48,934 nt of DNA, taken from the IMG/VR virus record IMGVR_UViG_3300021376_000096, positions 1-48,934 of that record. One strand, given 5' to 3'. Made by a program: the position numbers and the translations under genes. This DNA comes from a virus. The notes beneath the pieces are model-generated. The model made no database searches and was not told the origin of the DNA. It was given only the letters and a program-made list of their open reading frames with translations. Of this stretch, positions 1 to 7,187 are shown one piece after another; the stretch's first letter is position 1; each line of letters begins with the position of its first letter.

Positions 1-1143
1 ATTATCAGGAGCCCTTAGTGTGGCTACTACTGTAACAACAGCTTTCTTAAACCCAAATCCACTGACATCTTTATCATGGTATAAGCTAATTCTTTCTACT
101 TTAGCTGATGTGTTTGAGGATAATGTTTGTTGAGTGACTGTGTCACCTGTTGTCTCTAACGTAAATGTAATTGTGCCTTGAGCAAATTCTGGTGATACAG
201 AATTATGTACTGCTGTAATATCAATAGTTGAATACTGGCTGGCAGAATTAGAAAATTGATTATTGGATAATGCAGTTGGTGTTAGGGATGTAATCTGCCT
301 ATCAATAAACTGGGCTCTAATATCAACAATAGAAGTATTAGCTCTAATCTTTATATTATTTTGGAACATTTCTGTCAGTAATGAATATACTGCAGAGTTG
401 ACTAATGGTGCTGCTGCTGTTGCAGTGAAGATAACATTATCAGAATTAATAATAGGCGATAATGGACCTGTACCAGAAACAAATGTAGGAGTGAATCTAT
501 ACGTCACCCCTGTTAATGAAGTGTTAGAAGTTGCAGTGACCGTAATAGCAGCTGTCTGAGCAGTAACACCTGATGCGTTGACTGTAAAGGAAGGAGTGGC
601 TGTAACCTGAAACGCAGTGTTGACAGCATTGACAGTTAATAAAATATCTTTTGTACAAGTATTAATTGTATGACCAGCTACCGTCATTACGCCAGTAACC
701 GTTAGGTTAGCAACCTTTGTTCCGCTTAATGATGTTAGTTTTACTAGTGCTGATTTATTAGTAGGCTTTGTAATTACAAGATCTGCAGCACTTACATCTT
801 GAGAACCAGAATTAAGAACATATGACCAATTAATTGTTGGCTCATACATGTCACTATTTGCTTGTAGTGTAAGCTGGGATGTGATTGGATTATCTTCTGT
901 TGCCACACCACCTTGAGTGTTTGATGTGGATACTGCAATAATCTCAGAGAATGCAACCTTGTTGCTTAGATCGCTAAAGAGGATTTCACTGCCAGCTACT
1001 GATTTAGCAGCAGTACCAGCTAACTGTCTAACTGAATTATTGGCACCAACATCTTGTTGAATACCAGAACCATCACCAGGGTTAATTTCATCCCTAATGT
1101 CAGATACTTCTAGTGCATTTGCTGGTACTTGAGGGGTGGTCAT
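1..1143 (-). CDS. Partial virion/tail-fibre-like protein, cut by window start
   Basis: The reading frame is open from an ATG at 1143 to the left edge, so 381 codons are visible and the C-terminus is missing. The N-terminus (MTTPQVPANALEVSDIRDEI) resembles a type of short N-terminal segment common on phage structural proteins. The rest is Ser/Thr/Asn/Val-rich with several beta-sandwich-like stretches, which suggests an extended fibre or decoration protein. A good Shine-Dalgarno (AGGG, 6 nt from ATG) and an exact late promoter at 1174-1181 precede it. A terminator separates it from the preceding gene, so it is its own late unit. No enzymatic motif is visible; the structural role is inferred from composition and context. 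Confidence 0.7.
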   Translation of the reverse strand, partial: MTTPQVPANALEVSDIRDEINPGDGSGIQQDVGANNSVRQLAGTAAKSVAGSEILFSDLSNKVAFSEIIAVSTSNTQGGVATEDNPITSQLTLQANSDMYEPTINWSYVLNSGSQDVSAADLVITKPTNKSALVKLTSLSGTKVANLTVTGVMTVAGHTINTCTKDILLTVNAVNTAFQVTATPSFTVNASGVTAQTAAITVTATSNTSLTGVTYRFTPTFVSGTGPLSPIINSDNVIFTATAAAPLVNSAVYSLLTEMFQNNIKIRANTSIVDIRAQFIDRQITSLTPTALSNNQFSNSASQYSTIDITAVHNSVSPEFAQGTITFTLETTGDTVTQQTLSSNTSAKVERISLYHDKDVSGFGFKKAVVTVVATLRAPDN

Positions 1144-1152
1144 TTCAAACCC

Positions 1153-1189
1153 TATAAAAAAAGGCTACGTATCTATTTATACGTAGCCT
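1153..1189 (-). terminator. Intrinsic terminator with late promoter in its loop
   Basis: Perfect 11-bp stem (AGGCTACGTAT at 1162-1172, ATACGTAGCCT at 1179-1189) with a 6-nt loop. On the minus strand it is followed by a run of seven T at 1155-1161. It lies directly after the stop of the coiled-coil gene ending at 1207. Confidence 0.88.
1174..1181 (-). promoter_or_regulatory. T4-type late promoter TATAAATA
   Basis: Exact TATAAATA on the minus strand. It occupies the loop and the first three bases of one arm of the terminator hairpin. With the usual T4 spacing the start would be near 1168, inside the hairpin, giving a leader of about 25 nt with a Shine-Dalgarno for the gene starting at 1143. 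Confidence 0.8.
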
Positions 1190-1206
1190 CAGTTGAGATT
1201 TGAAGC

Positions 1207-1443
1207 CTACTTCTGTTCTTGTTTTTGTGCCTGTTGAACTGGCTTTTGACTTCTAATGGCTTCTATCTGCTTCTTCAAGTTTTGTATTGTATTATCTTGT
1301 TCTTGTATCTTTTCTTCTAGTTTCTTTATATTATCGTTTGCTATTTCTAACTGCGATTTCTGAACTATGTTTAAACTTGAAGCTTCTATCCACGCGTTTC
1401 TATAATTATTGAATACTTTTTCAACTAAGTCATTATTTTCCAT
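1207..1443 (-). CDS. Short coiled-coil protein downstream of tail fibre
   Basis: A 78-residue protein. Residues about 28-65 form a clear heptad-type coiled coil (LEIANDNIKKLEEKIQEQ onwards), ending in a Gln/Lys-rich tail. ATG at 1443 has the Shine-Dalgarno AGAGG 8 nt upstream, just after the stop of the 689-residue fibre. It is the last gene before the terminator at 1162-1189. A second short coiled-coil protein with a similar position next to a fibre gene is at 5254-5463. Such proteins are common beside fibre genes in marine T4-like phages. A role as fibre chaperone or trimeric linker is a guess; no function is recognised. Confidence 0.75.
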   Translation of the reverse strand: MENNDLVEKVFNNYRNAWIEASSLNIVQKSQLEIANDNIKKLEEKIQEQDNTIQNLKKQIEAIRSQKPVQQAQKQEQK

Positions 1444-1454
1444 TATTAAACCTC

Positions 1455-3524
1455 TTAGAATGCGCCTCCATCTAGGTCAGCAAATACTGGAAAACCAGTT
1501 GAATTTGCTTGGAGAACTTGGCCGTCTGTACCAGCTGCGGTTATACCTAGTGGACCAGTTGTGTTGCCGTATAGAACACCTTTTGCTGTTACAGTCACCA
1601 ACCCCGTACCACCAGAACCAACTCCTAGAGCTGTTGATAGTGATAGGCTGTTAGCTGTAATATTAACATTGACTGTCGAGTTAGCAGTAATTGTGACTGC
1701 TAGGCTGTTAGATACCAATGCACCAGATATTAGGAAGGCATTCAAGTCAGCTACAACAAATGTTGGGTCTGCTGTATTGACAGTTAGTTGTGCTTCTAGG
1801 TCTTGGGTTAATCCCTTAAACAAATAGAACTGATCAACAGATGCATCTCTAATCAAACCAGCATGCTTGCTTGTGGCACTCTGGAAGTAATTACCAACAA
1901 AACCAATATCAACCAAGTCGCTGGACGTATTATTACCAGCTAGGTAAATCATTGGGTCGGAAATTACAACCGACTGGACGTTTGTTGTAACAAGATTGCC
2001 CGCTACTGTCAAGTCGCCGTAGATGGCAACATCATGCTCAAAGTAGCCATAATCAGCATGGACATTACCAGTATGGACTTCCGCCCAATATAGGGTATTG
2101 TTACCTAAGCTATAGGTTAAGTTGGCATGAGGGATAATGTGTGTATTAACTTGAGAGATAAACGATACAACATCACCAGATGTTGAGTTACCTAGCTTTG
2201 TATTACCTTGGATTTCAAGGTCACCACTTACAACAAGATTTGCAATCTGCAGTGAGCCAGTTGAAACGCTTGATGAGTTAATAACAGTGTTGACAGTTGA
2301 GTTACCAACAAAGATTGTTGATGTGCTTACAGAAACATTTGCACCAACTGTTATAATACTATCAACTGCAACATTTGTTGCTAGAACATTATTAGCATTT
2401 ACCTCACCCCATCTTAAATCAGCACGACCTAACTTAAAGTTGTTATTGGCTGATGGAGAGATTTCTGTATTAACTGTTGCATTAATTGATATGACGTCAG
2501 CAGCAAAGCTGTTACCAAGAGCAGTGTTGCCACGTACAACTAGGTCGCCATCAATTGTAGTATTACCAAACTGTAGGCCACCACTCATCGTGATGGCTGA
2601 TGAGTTGACCGTTACGTTCTGAGTTGAGTTACCAACACTAATCTGATTATCAGTTAATGTTAAGTTTGCACCTAGAGTTAGCTGGGTACCTTGTAGAGCA
2701 ATGTTACCAGCAGTAATTGTTGTGTTTGTAGTACTATTGCCAACAAACAATGTTGATGTGTTGACAGCGACTGTACCAATTACTAATGCTGTTGAATTGA
2801 CAAATGCATTGATAGTTGAGTTGCCAACTGTGATAGATGTTGTATCAAGAGTGACGTTTGAACCAACTAGTAAGTGTGTTGAGTTGGCTGTTACATTGAC
2901 TGTAGAGTTGCCAATCTTAATGCTTGATTGGTTCAGAAGTACATTTGAACCAACAGCTAAGGCTGAAGAATTGACAACTGCGTTGACTGTAGAGTTGCCA
3001 ACGACTAGAGTTGATGTATCAAGTTTTACGTTCGAACCAACAGCAACATGAGAGGAGTTTACTGCTACGTTGACTGAGGAATTACCAATTGTTAGAACAA
3101 CATTAGTCTTATTAAATGTGAAGTCTGCTGAACCACCAAGGTCGCCGCTATCATTGAACTGGATGTTTGTATTGGCGCCGCCAACAGCAGTTTGTAGATC
3201 GCTTGGATCAATCCAGTAGGCGTTGGCGCCGGCACCACCAGAACCTAGAATGAAACCATTTGAACCAGAAGAGCCATTTGCATAAACTTCTGTGATGTTT
3301 AGGTTGGCAACAATAATCTTATCAATTTGACTTGTAGCATTTGCAACAAGAGCTTGATTAGCTGTTAGGACACCAGGACTGTGGGTGCCACCAATAGGAA
3401 TAACAGCTGAGCTGTTACCAATAAAGAGTTTACCAGATAGGTACGAAAACGCTAATTCACCTTCTGCAAGTGACCCAGGCGCCGCTGTACTCGTACTTCT
3501 TTTGATTTTAATTAAATTTGCCAT
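1455..3524 (-). CDS. Tail-fibre-like protein with 29-residue repeats (689 aa)
   Basis: The N-terminus (MANLIKIKRSTSTAAPGSLA) and the EGELAFSYLSGKLFIG segment match a recurring head of cyanophage/pelagiphage tail-fibre-like proteins. From about residue 146 there are four tandem 29-residue units with the pattern [VI]GNS[ST]xN, xxNS[ST] and VGSN, then more degenerate copies, suggesting a beta-solenoid shaft. The protein ends LDGGAF. An in-frame ATG lies 6 codons upstream, but the start at 3524 has a strong GGAGGT 10 nt before it, so 3524 is preferred. Neighbours are all fibre-type genes. Probable role: distal fibre or receptor-binding structure; the receptor is unknown. Confidence 0.8.
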   Translation of the reverse strand: MANLIKIKRSTSTAAPGSLAEGELAFSYLSGKLFIGNSSAVIPIGGTHSPGVLTANQALVANATSQIDKIIVANLNITEVYANGSSGSNGFILGSGGAGANAYWIDPSDLQTAVGGANTNIQFNDSGDLGGSADFTFNKTNVVLTIGNSSVNVAVNSSHVAVGSNVKLDTSTLVVGNSTVNAVVNSSALAVGSNVLLNQSSIKIGNSTVNVTANSTHLLVGSNVTLDTTSITVGNSTINAFVNSTALVIGTVAVNTSTLFVGNSTTNTTITAGNIALQGTQLTLGANLTLTDNQISVGNSTQNVTVNSSAITMSGGLQFGNTTIDGDLVVRGNTALGNSFAADVISINATVNTEISPSANNNFKLGRADLRWGEVNANNVLATNVAVDSIITVGANVSVSTSTIFVGNSTVNTVINSSSVSTGSLQIANLVVSGDLEIQGNTKLGNSTSGDVVSFISQVNTHIIPHANLTYSLGNNTLYWAEVHTGNVHADYGYFEHDVAIYGDLTVAGNLVTTNVQSVVISDPMIYLAGNNTSSDLVDIGFVGNYFQSATSKHAGLIRDASVDQFYLFKGLTQDLEAQLTVNTADPTFVVADLNAFLISGALVSNSLAVTITANSTVNVNITANSLSLSTALGVGSGGTGLVTVTAKGVLYGNTTGPLGITAAGTDGQVLQANSTGFPVFADLDGGAF

Positions 3525-3525
3525 T

Positions 3526-3795
3526 TTAGAATGTACCTCCATCCATAGTCGTATCTACACTAGCTATGGGTTTTACTTCGTATTTATCTGTTGCAGCGTT
3601 GTAAGTCACTACATCGCCATTACCAGGAGTACCTTCTACAACATCCAAAAGTTGATCAAATCTTTGGCCGGGGGTTGAAATCAAACTGATAGGGTTAACC
3701 TTAGCAGTTTGCTGCAATCCTCCGTTCACGTTTTTTACAGTGACAACACCAGCTTGTTTCTGGCCTGCTACTGTAACTTTACTTATAATTGCCAT
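3526..3795 (-). CDS. Small fibre-module protein, possibly leaderless
   Basis: An 89-residue protein starting MAIISKVTVAGQKQAG and ending MDGGTF, the same C-terminal motif type as the following fibre protein (LDGGAF). The last codons contain GGAGGT, which serves as the Shine-Dalgarno of the next gene. An exact TATAAATA (3800-3807) ends only 4 nt before the ATG and no Shine-Dalgarno exists. No later ATG is available, so the message may start at or within the AUG. Function not recognised; it is probably a small tail-fibre component given its neighbours and shared C-terminus. Confidence 0.72.
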   Translation of the reverse strand: MAIISKVTVAGQKQAGVVTVKNVNGGLQQTAKVNPISLISTPGQRFDQLLDVVEGTPGNGDVVTYNAATDKYEVKPIASVDTTMDGGTF

Positions 3796-3799
3796 AAGT

Positions 3800-3807
3800 T
3801 ATTTATA
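3800..3807 (-). promoter_or_regulatory. T4-type late promoter abutting start codon
   Basis: Exact TATAAATA on the minus strand, in the 15-nt gap between genes, with only ACTT between it and the ATG at 3795. Predicted transcription start is at the start codon. Confidence 0.75.
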
Positions 3808-3810
3808 ATT

Positions 3811-4137
3811 CTACCTAGTTACGTTTGGTGTTACAGTCACTATACCTTCAATTAATCTCGAAATAACATTTGATCCATCCGTTACCTCTAGATCATATAC
3901 ATATCTACCAGCCACTAAATTGCCGGTTTGATTGGCAGTTAACCCTAATGTCACAATACCATTTGATGTCAGGCTGACAGAGAAACTTGTAGAATTTGAA
4001 GATGTAAAGTGCTTTCTCATCTGGGCTGCGCCAGAATAAGAAGAAAAGTTAATAGTATTACCGTTCTCATCATTGAAGGTAATAGAGGTTGAAAATGTTG
4101 AACCTTGGTCGACGACCAAATTAACTTTTGTTGCCAT
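3811..4137 (-). CDS. BppU-like fibre connector, copy 1 (108 aa)
   Basis: Starts MATKVNLVVDQGSTFSTSI, which fits the N-terminal beta-sandwich of BppU-type baseplate upper proteins found on tail-fibre components. It has a clear paralogue in this window at 45171-45515: both share SNGIVT followed by QTxNL and a YxYDLxx strand near the end, then the ending EGxxxVxP. It sits immediately after the S74 fibre (stop TAA, one base, ATG). Probable role: adaptor linking a fibre to the baseplate or to another fibre segment. The fold assignment is by pattern, not by search. Confidence 0.7.
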   Translation of the reverse strand: MATKVNLVVDQGSTFSTSITFNDENGNTINFSSYSGAAQMRKHFTSSNSTSFSVSLTSNGIVTLGLTANQTGNLVAGRYVYDLEVTDGSNVISRLIEGIVTVTPNVTR

Positions 4138-4138
4138 C

Positions 4139-5263
4139 TTATCTACTACTACTGCGGTATTTATCTTCTAGCTCAGCTTCCACTATATTAAGTCTATAGC
4201 TGAGTTCCTTAATAGCTTCAATTAGCACTGGAACAAGTTTACTATAATCTACAGCCTTATAGCCATCTTCTCTTTCTGTGACAGCCTGAGGAAATACTTT
4301 CTCAACTTCCTGGGCAATCAAACCAATATCTTTATCAGGCTTTGGGCCAATAAATGGTGAGTCGGCAATCTTATCAAGATCCCATGTAAATTCAACACCA
4401 TTTAACCATCTTACTTTTTCGAGAGGATTATCAAGTCTGACTACATCCTTCTTCAATCTTTGGTCAGATGTATAAAATGCCGTAATGTCACCAGTAGCAT
4501 AAACAGCACCCTGAACGTGTAATGGTGCTTGAGGACTTGTAACACCACCGACACCAATTCTAGCTACTGTATTAGAAACAAATAATGATGATGTTGTACC
4601 ACCAAAGTTTGTATTGGCATTAACTCTCACCTCACCAGCTGCAGCATTAGCTGTCACCAAACCAAGTGTTAGGGCATCAATTTCTTGAGTCTGAAGATGA
4701 GTTAATCTTGTTCTTACAAACTTGCTAGCTGATGAATCATAGGCAATAACATCAAATGTTGTGTTAGTAGCTGTTGTATAAGGACCAAGATTTGATGTCA
4801 ATACAAATTCATTTGGATCTAGGTCAGTGCCTTTGACATTAAGATTGGCAATTAAAACATATCCAGTTGAGTTGGCCTTCAACCAACCTGTGTTTGCTGA
4901 GTATGTTGTGGATCTATCGGCAAATCGTAACTTAGCAGTAGTATCAATAATAATATTACCTTTGACATTTAAATCACCAACAGTATATAATTTGAATGCT
5001 GACTTCAATTCAAGGTTAGCCTCAATAGCTACATTTGCACCAGTAACATTTGATGTTATAGTGTTGCCAACTAGAATCGTATTAGCTGCAAACTTGCCAA
5101 ACAACTTGGCATTGAAGTTCACAGTAGAATTGCCTGTAATGCCTTCTGTGGTGTTGGCTGTAATAACAGAATTACTAATAGTTTGGGCCATCTGGTTAGT
5201 AATAGCAACCCAACTTGCAAATGTATCTGAGTTTGCATCAATTGAATTAATTGTTACTGACAT
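4139..5263 (-). CDS. Tail fibre with C-terminal peptidase S74 chaperone domain
   Basis: A 374-residue protein. Residues 1-260 are an Asn/Thr/Ala-rich beta-structured shaft. The last 109 residues are an intramolecular chaperone autoprocessing (peptidase S74) domain: it begins at Ser266-Asp267 in YTSDQRLKKDV, the conserved self-cleavage site with its nearby Lys, and contains DIGLIAQEVEKVFP and the C-terminal helix KAVDYSKLVPVLIEAIKEL. In the known family this domain trimerises the fibre and then cuts itself off. Shine-Dalgarno GAGGAA precedes the ATG. It overlaps the upstream coiled-coil gene by 10 nt. Likely a receptor-binding or side fibre. Confidence 0.9.
   Translation of the reverse strand: MSVTINSIDANSDTFASWVAITNQMAQTISNSVITANTTEGITGNSTVNFNAKLFGKFAANTILVGNTITSNVTGANVAIEANLELKSAFKLYTVGDLNVKGNIIIDTTAKLRFADRSTTYSANTGWLKANSTGYVLIANLNVKGTDLDPNEFVLTSNLGPYTTATNTTFDVIAYDSSASKFVRTRLTHLQTQEIDALTLGLVTANAAAGEVRVNANTNFGGTTSSLFVSNTVARIGVGGVTSPQAPLHVQGAVYATGDITAFYTSDQRLKKDVVRLDNPLEKVRWLNGVEFTWDLDKIADSPFIGPKPDKDIGLIAQEVEKVFPQAVTEREDGYKAVDYSKLVPVLIEAIKELSYRLNIVEAELEDKYRSSSR
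4158..4165 (-). promoter_or_regulatory. Near-consensus late promoter GATAAATA
   Basis: Seven of eight bases match TATAAATA. It lies in the last codons of the S74 fibre gene, 20 nt upstream of the BppU-like gene. The same variant occurs upstream of two other genes (30636-30643, 41123-41130), which is the only support. Confidence 0.3.
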
Positions 5264-5463
5264 TTTCTTTCCTCAAGGACTGCTTGGAGAAGGGCCTTTA
5301 GTTCCGCCACTTCACTTTGTAGATCCTGTATCTTTTTGTTCTGCTTCTTTCTAAGTTTATATTCTCTTAACTTAGCTGTATTAGTATTTAACACAGCATT
5401 TGTTTCTATGTCTCTTATGTAGTCAGGATTTTCCTGGACTCTATAAATTATATCTCTTTCCAT
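5254..5463 (-). CDS. Short coiled-coil protein between fibre genes (69 aa)
   Basis: Begins MERDIIYRVQENPDYIRDIE, then TNAVLNTN, a segment seen in small proteins of many marine T4-like phages. The C-terminal half is a coiled coil (KIQDLQSEVAELKALLQAVL). No Shine-Dalgarno is evident; the start follows the upstream stop as TAA-T-ATG, which suggests translational coupling. It overlaps the S74 fibre start by 10 nt. Function unknown; it may assist fibre assembly or attachment. Confidence 0.8.
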   Translation of the reverse strand: MERDIIYRVQENPDYIRDIETNAVLNTNTAKLREYKLRKKQNKKIQDLQSEVAELKALLQAVLEERKCQ

Positions 5464-5464
5464 A

Positions 5465-7174
5465 TTATATCTGCAATGCTATGACTCTTAGATCATTTAC
5501 CTTAGGATAGATATATTCCAATTCATCATCAGAAGTTAACACAAGTTTAACTGCAAACTTTTTAATGACTTTATTATAACCACTACCACCATATACTGGA
5601 CCACCAGTTACTCCACCGGTTGAATTTGCACTAAGGTATGATACAGGTACTGTGTTATTTGCTTGGAATGCTGCTAATGCATTACCAGCAAGTGTTGCAG
5701 TAGATGCAAATGAGTAAACATATTCAAGATATTCATCTGGAGCATTAGTATTTCTAACAGTTGCTGGATATTCATATGTCATCTTTGACCAGACCTTACT
5801 GTCAAATGGTTCTGGATCTGTGTCATTCCACACTTTTGTATAGACGTGAATTTCAGTATTAGCTGGTTTATTGGCGGTGATAAAGATTCTCAAATCTTCT
5901 GCTTCCTGTTCATCTTCTAGAGTAATAATCTTAGAAATATATCTTGATTTAGCTCCGCCGCCATTTTTATGTTCATTTGTTGTATTAGCATTAATAACAT
6001 TACGTAATAAAATAACATTATTACGAGTTAGGTCAATGGCTGGAGAAATATAATCATTATCTGAATTAATAGCAGCCTCAATAATAATAGAAGAATTAGA
6101 ACATTGTAGACCTGATGGAGTAACACCTGTTGTAAATTCATTACTTGCAGATTTTTCATCTGTCTCACCTAGCCAGTATCTTGCTCTATCTCTAAACTCT
6201 AACTCAACATTATTGTCAATCAACTTAGCGTCATCTTGGACATATTTCGTACCATTATATTTGGCACCCTTATACCTAAATGTAACACCAGTAAATGGAA
6301 TTTTATTTACAGCTAGCTTTGGTACAATTCCATGATATTCAAATTTGGTTAAACCATTATTAGCTGTACTATCAATTCTAGCAATACCCAACATACCAGA
6401 ATTATTGGATGTTGGGTCCCCTTCTTCACCAGTTCTTATAAATGCAATGTCTGTGTTTGCTGTAAAGTTACCCGAAGAATTTTTTACATATAATAAATTA
6501 TTAACCATATCAAGTTTAGTTACTATAGCATTAGCAGATGTATTAACATATGAATTGGACCAGGCATAAATGTGGTCTCCTGCTCTAATGTCAACTGTAC
6601 CTGAGATATTTGATAAGTTGTAAAATGAAATAATTTCTGTATTATTATTTCTTAATGCTGCAGTACCACTACTAGCAGTAAATCTTGCTCTATAAAGATT
6701 AAACTTAATATCTTGGTTAATGAGATCAGCATATTTTTGTTTATTACCAGCAAAGTATGCAGTCTCAACTACTGGGTTTGAACCAATTGGCTTATCTGTA
6801 GCTAAGTCTCTTCTACCTAGCTCACCAACCCAAATTTCATAATCGGGTGTGTTACCAATGGCCTTAACACCAAACGCATAGGTTTCACCTGCACTTAGAT
6901 ATACGAGTTGTGGAAACGTAAATGTTGTTTCTGAAGAACCATCTGTTGAAACTGCTACATTTTCCGAATCAACTGATACTAAAGAATTTTGAAGAATTTT
7001 ATCTGAATCTGGTAAGTTATTTGTTACCTGCATTAAAAAAGCCTGGACACCTAACGAATCAGATTTCTTTTTAAAAAATAAGCCTAGCTTTGAAACATAT
7101 ACTCCAGGAACTCCTGGAGGAGCTGTTACTCTAAATGTTTGCGAAAGACTTGTATATTTAATTGCATCTGTCAT
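5465..7174 (-). CDS. Virion structural protein downstream of DUF4815 protein (569 aa)
   Basis: Starts MTDAIKYTSLSQTFRV with Shine-Dalgarno GAGGAA. The N-terminal 150 residues look like a beta-sandwich (YVSKLGLFFKKKS, then LSAGETYAFGVKA), a segment frequent in phage baseplate-attached proteins. The rest is mixed beta, Asn/Thr-rich. It follows the 1936-residue DUF4815 protein by 13 nt and precedes the fibre genes, so it probably belongs to the outer baseplate or fibre attachment zone (gp9/gp10 territory in T4). No specific T4 counterpart could be assigned. Confidence 0.75.
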   Translation of the reverse strand: MTDAIKYTSLSQTFRVTAPPGVPGVYVSKLGLFFKKKSDSLGVQAFLMQVTNNLPDSDKILQNSLVSVDSENVAVSTDGSSETTFTFPQLVYLSAGETYAFGVKAIGNTPDYEIWVGELGRRDLATDKPIGSNPVVETAYFAGNKQKYADLINQDIKFNLYRARFTASSGTAALRNNNTEIISFYNLSNISGTVDIRAGDHIYAWSNSYVNTSANAIVTKLDMVNNLLYVKNSSGNFTANTDIAFIRTGEEGDPTSNNSGMLGIARIDSTANNGLTKFEYHGIVPKLAVNKIPFTGVTFRYKGAKYNGTKYVQDDAKLIDNNVELEFRDRARYWLGETDEKSASNEFTTGVTPSGLQCSNSSIIIEAAINSDNDYISPAIDLTRNNVILLRNVINANTTNEHKNGGGAKSRYISKIITLEDEQEAEDLRIFITANKPANTEIHVYTKVWNDTDPEPFDSKVWSKMTYEYPATVRNTNAPDEYLEYVYSFASTATLAGNALAAFQANNTVPVSYLSANSTGGVTGGPVYGGSGYNKVIKKFAVKLVLTSDDELEYIYPKVNDLRVIALQI

Positions 7175-7187
7175 TGTTATTCCTCAA

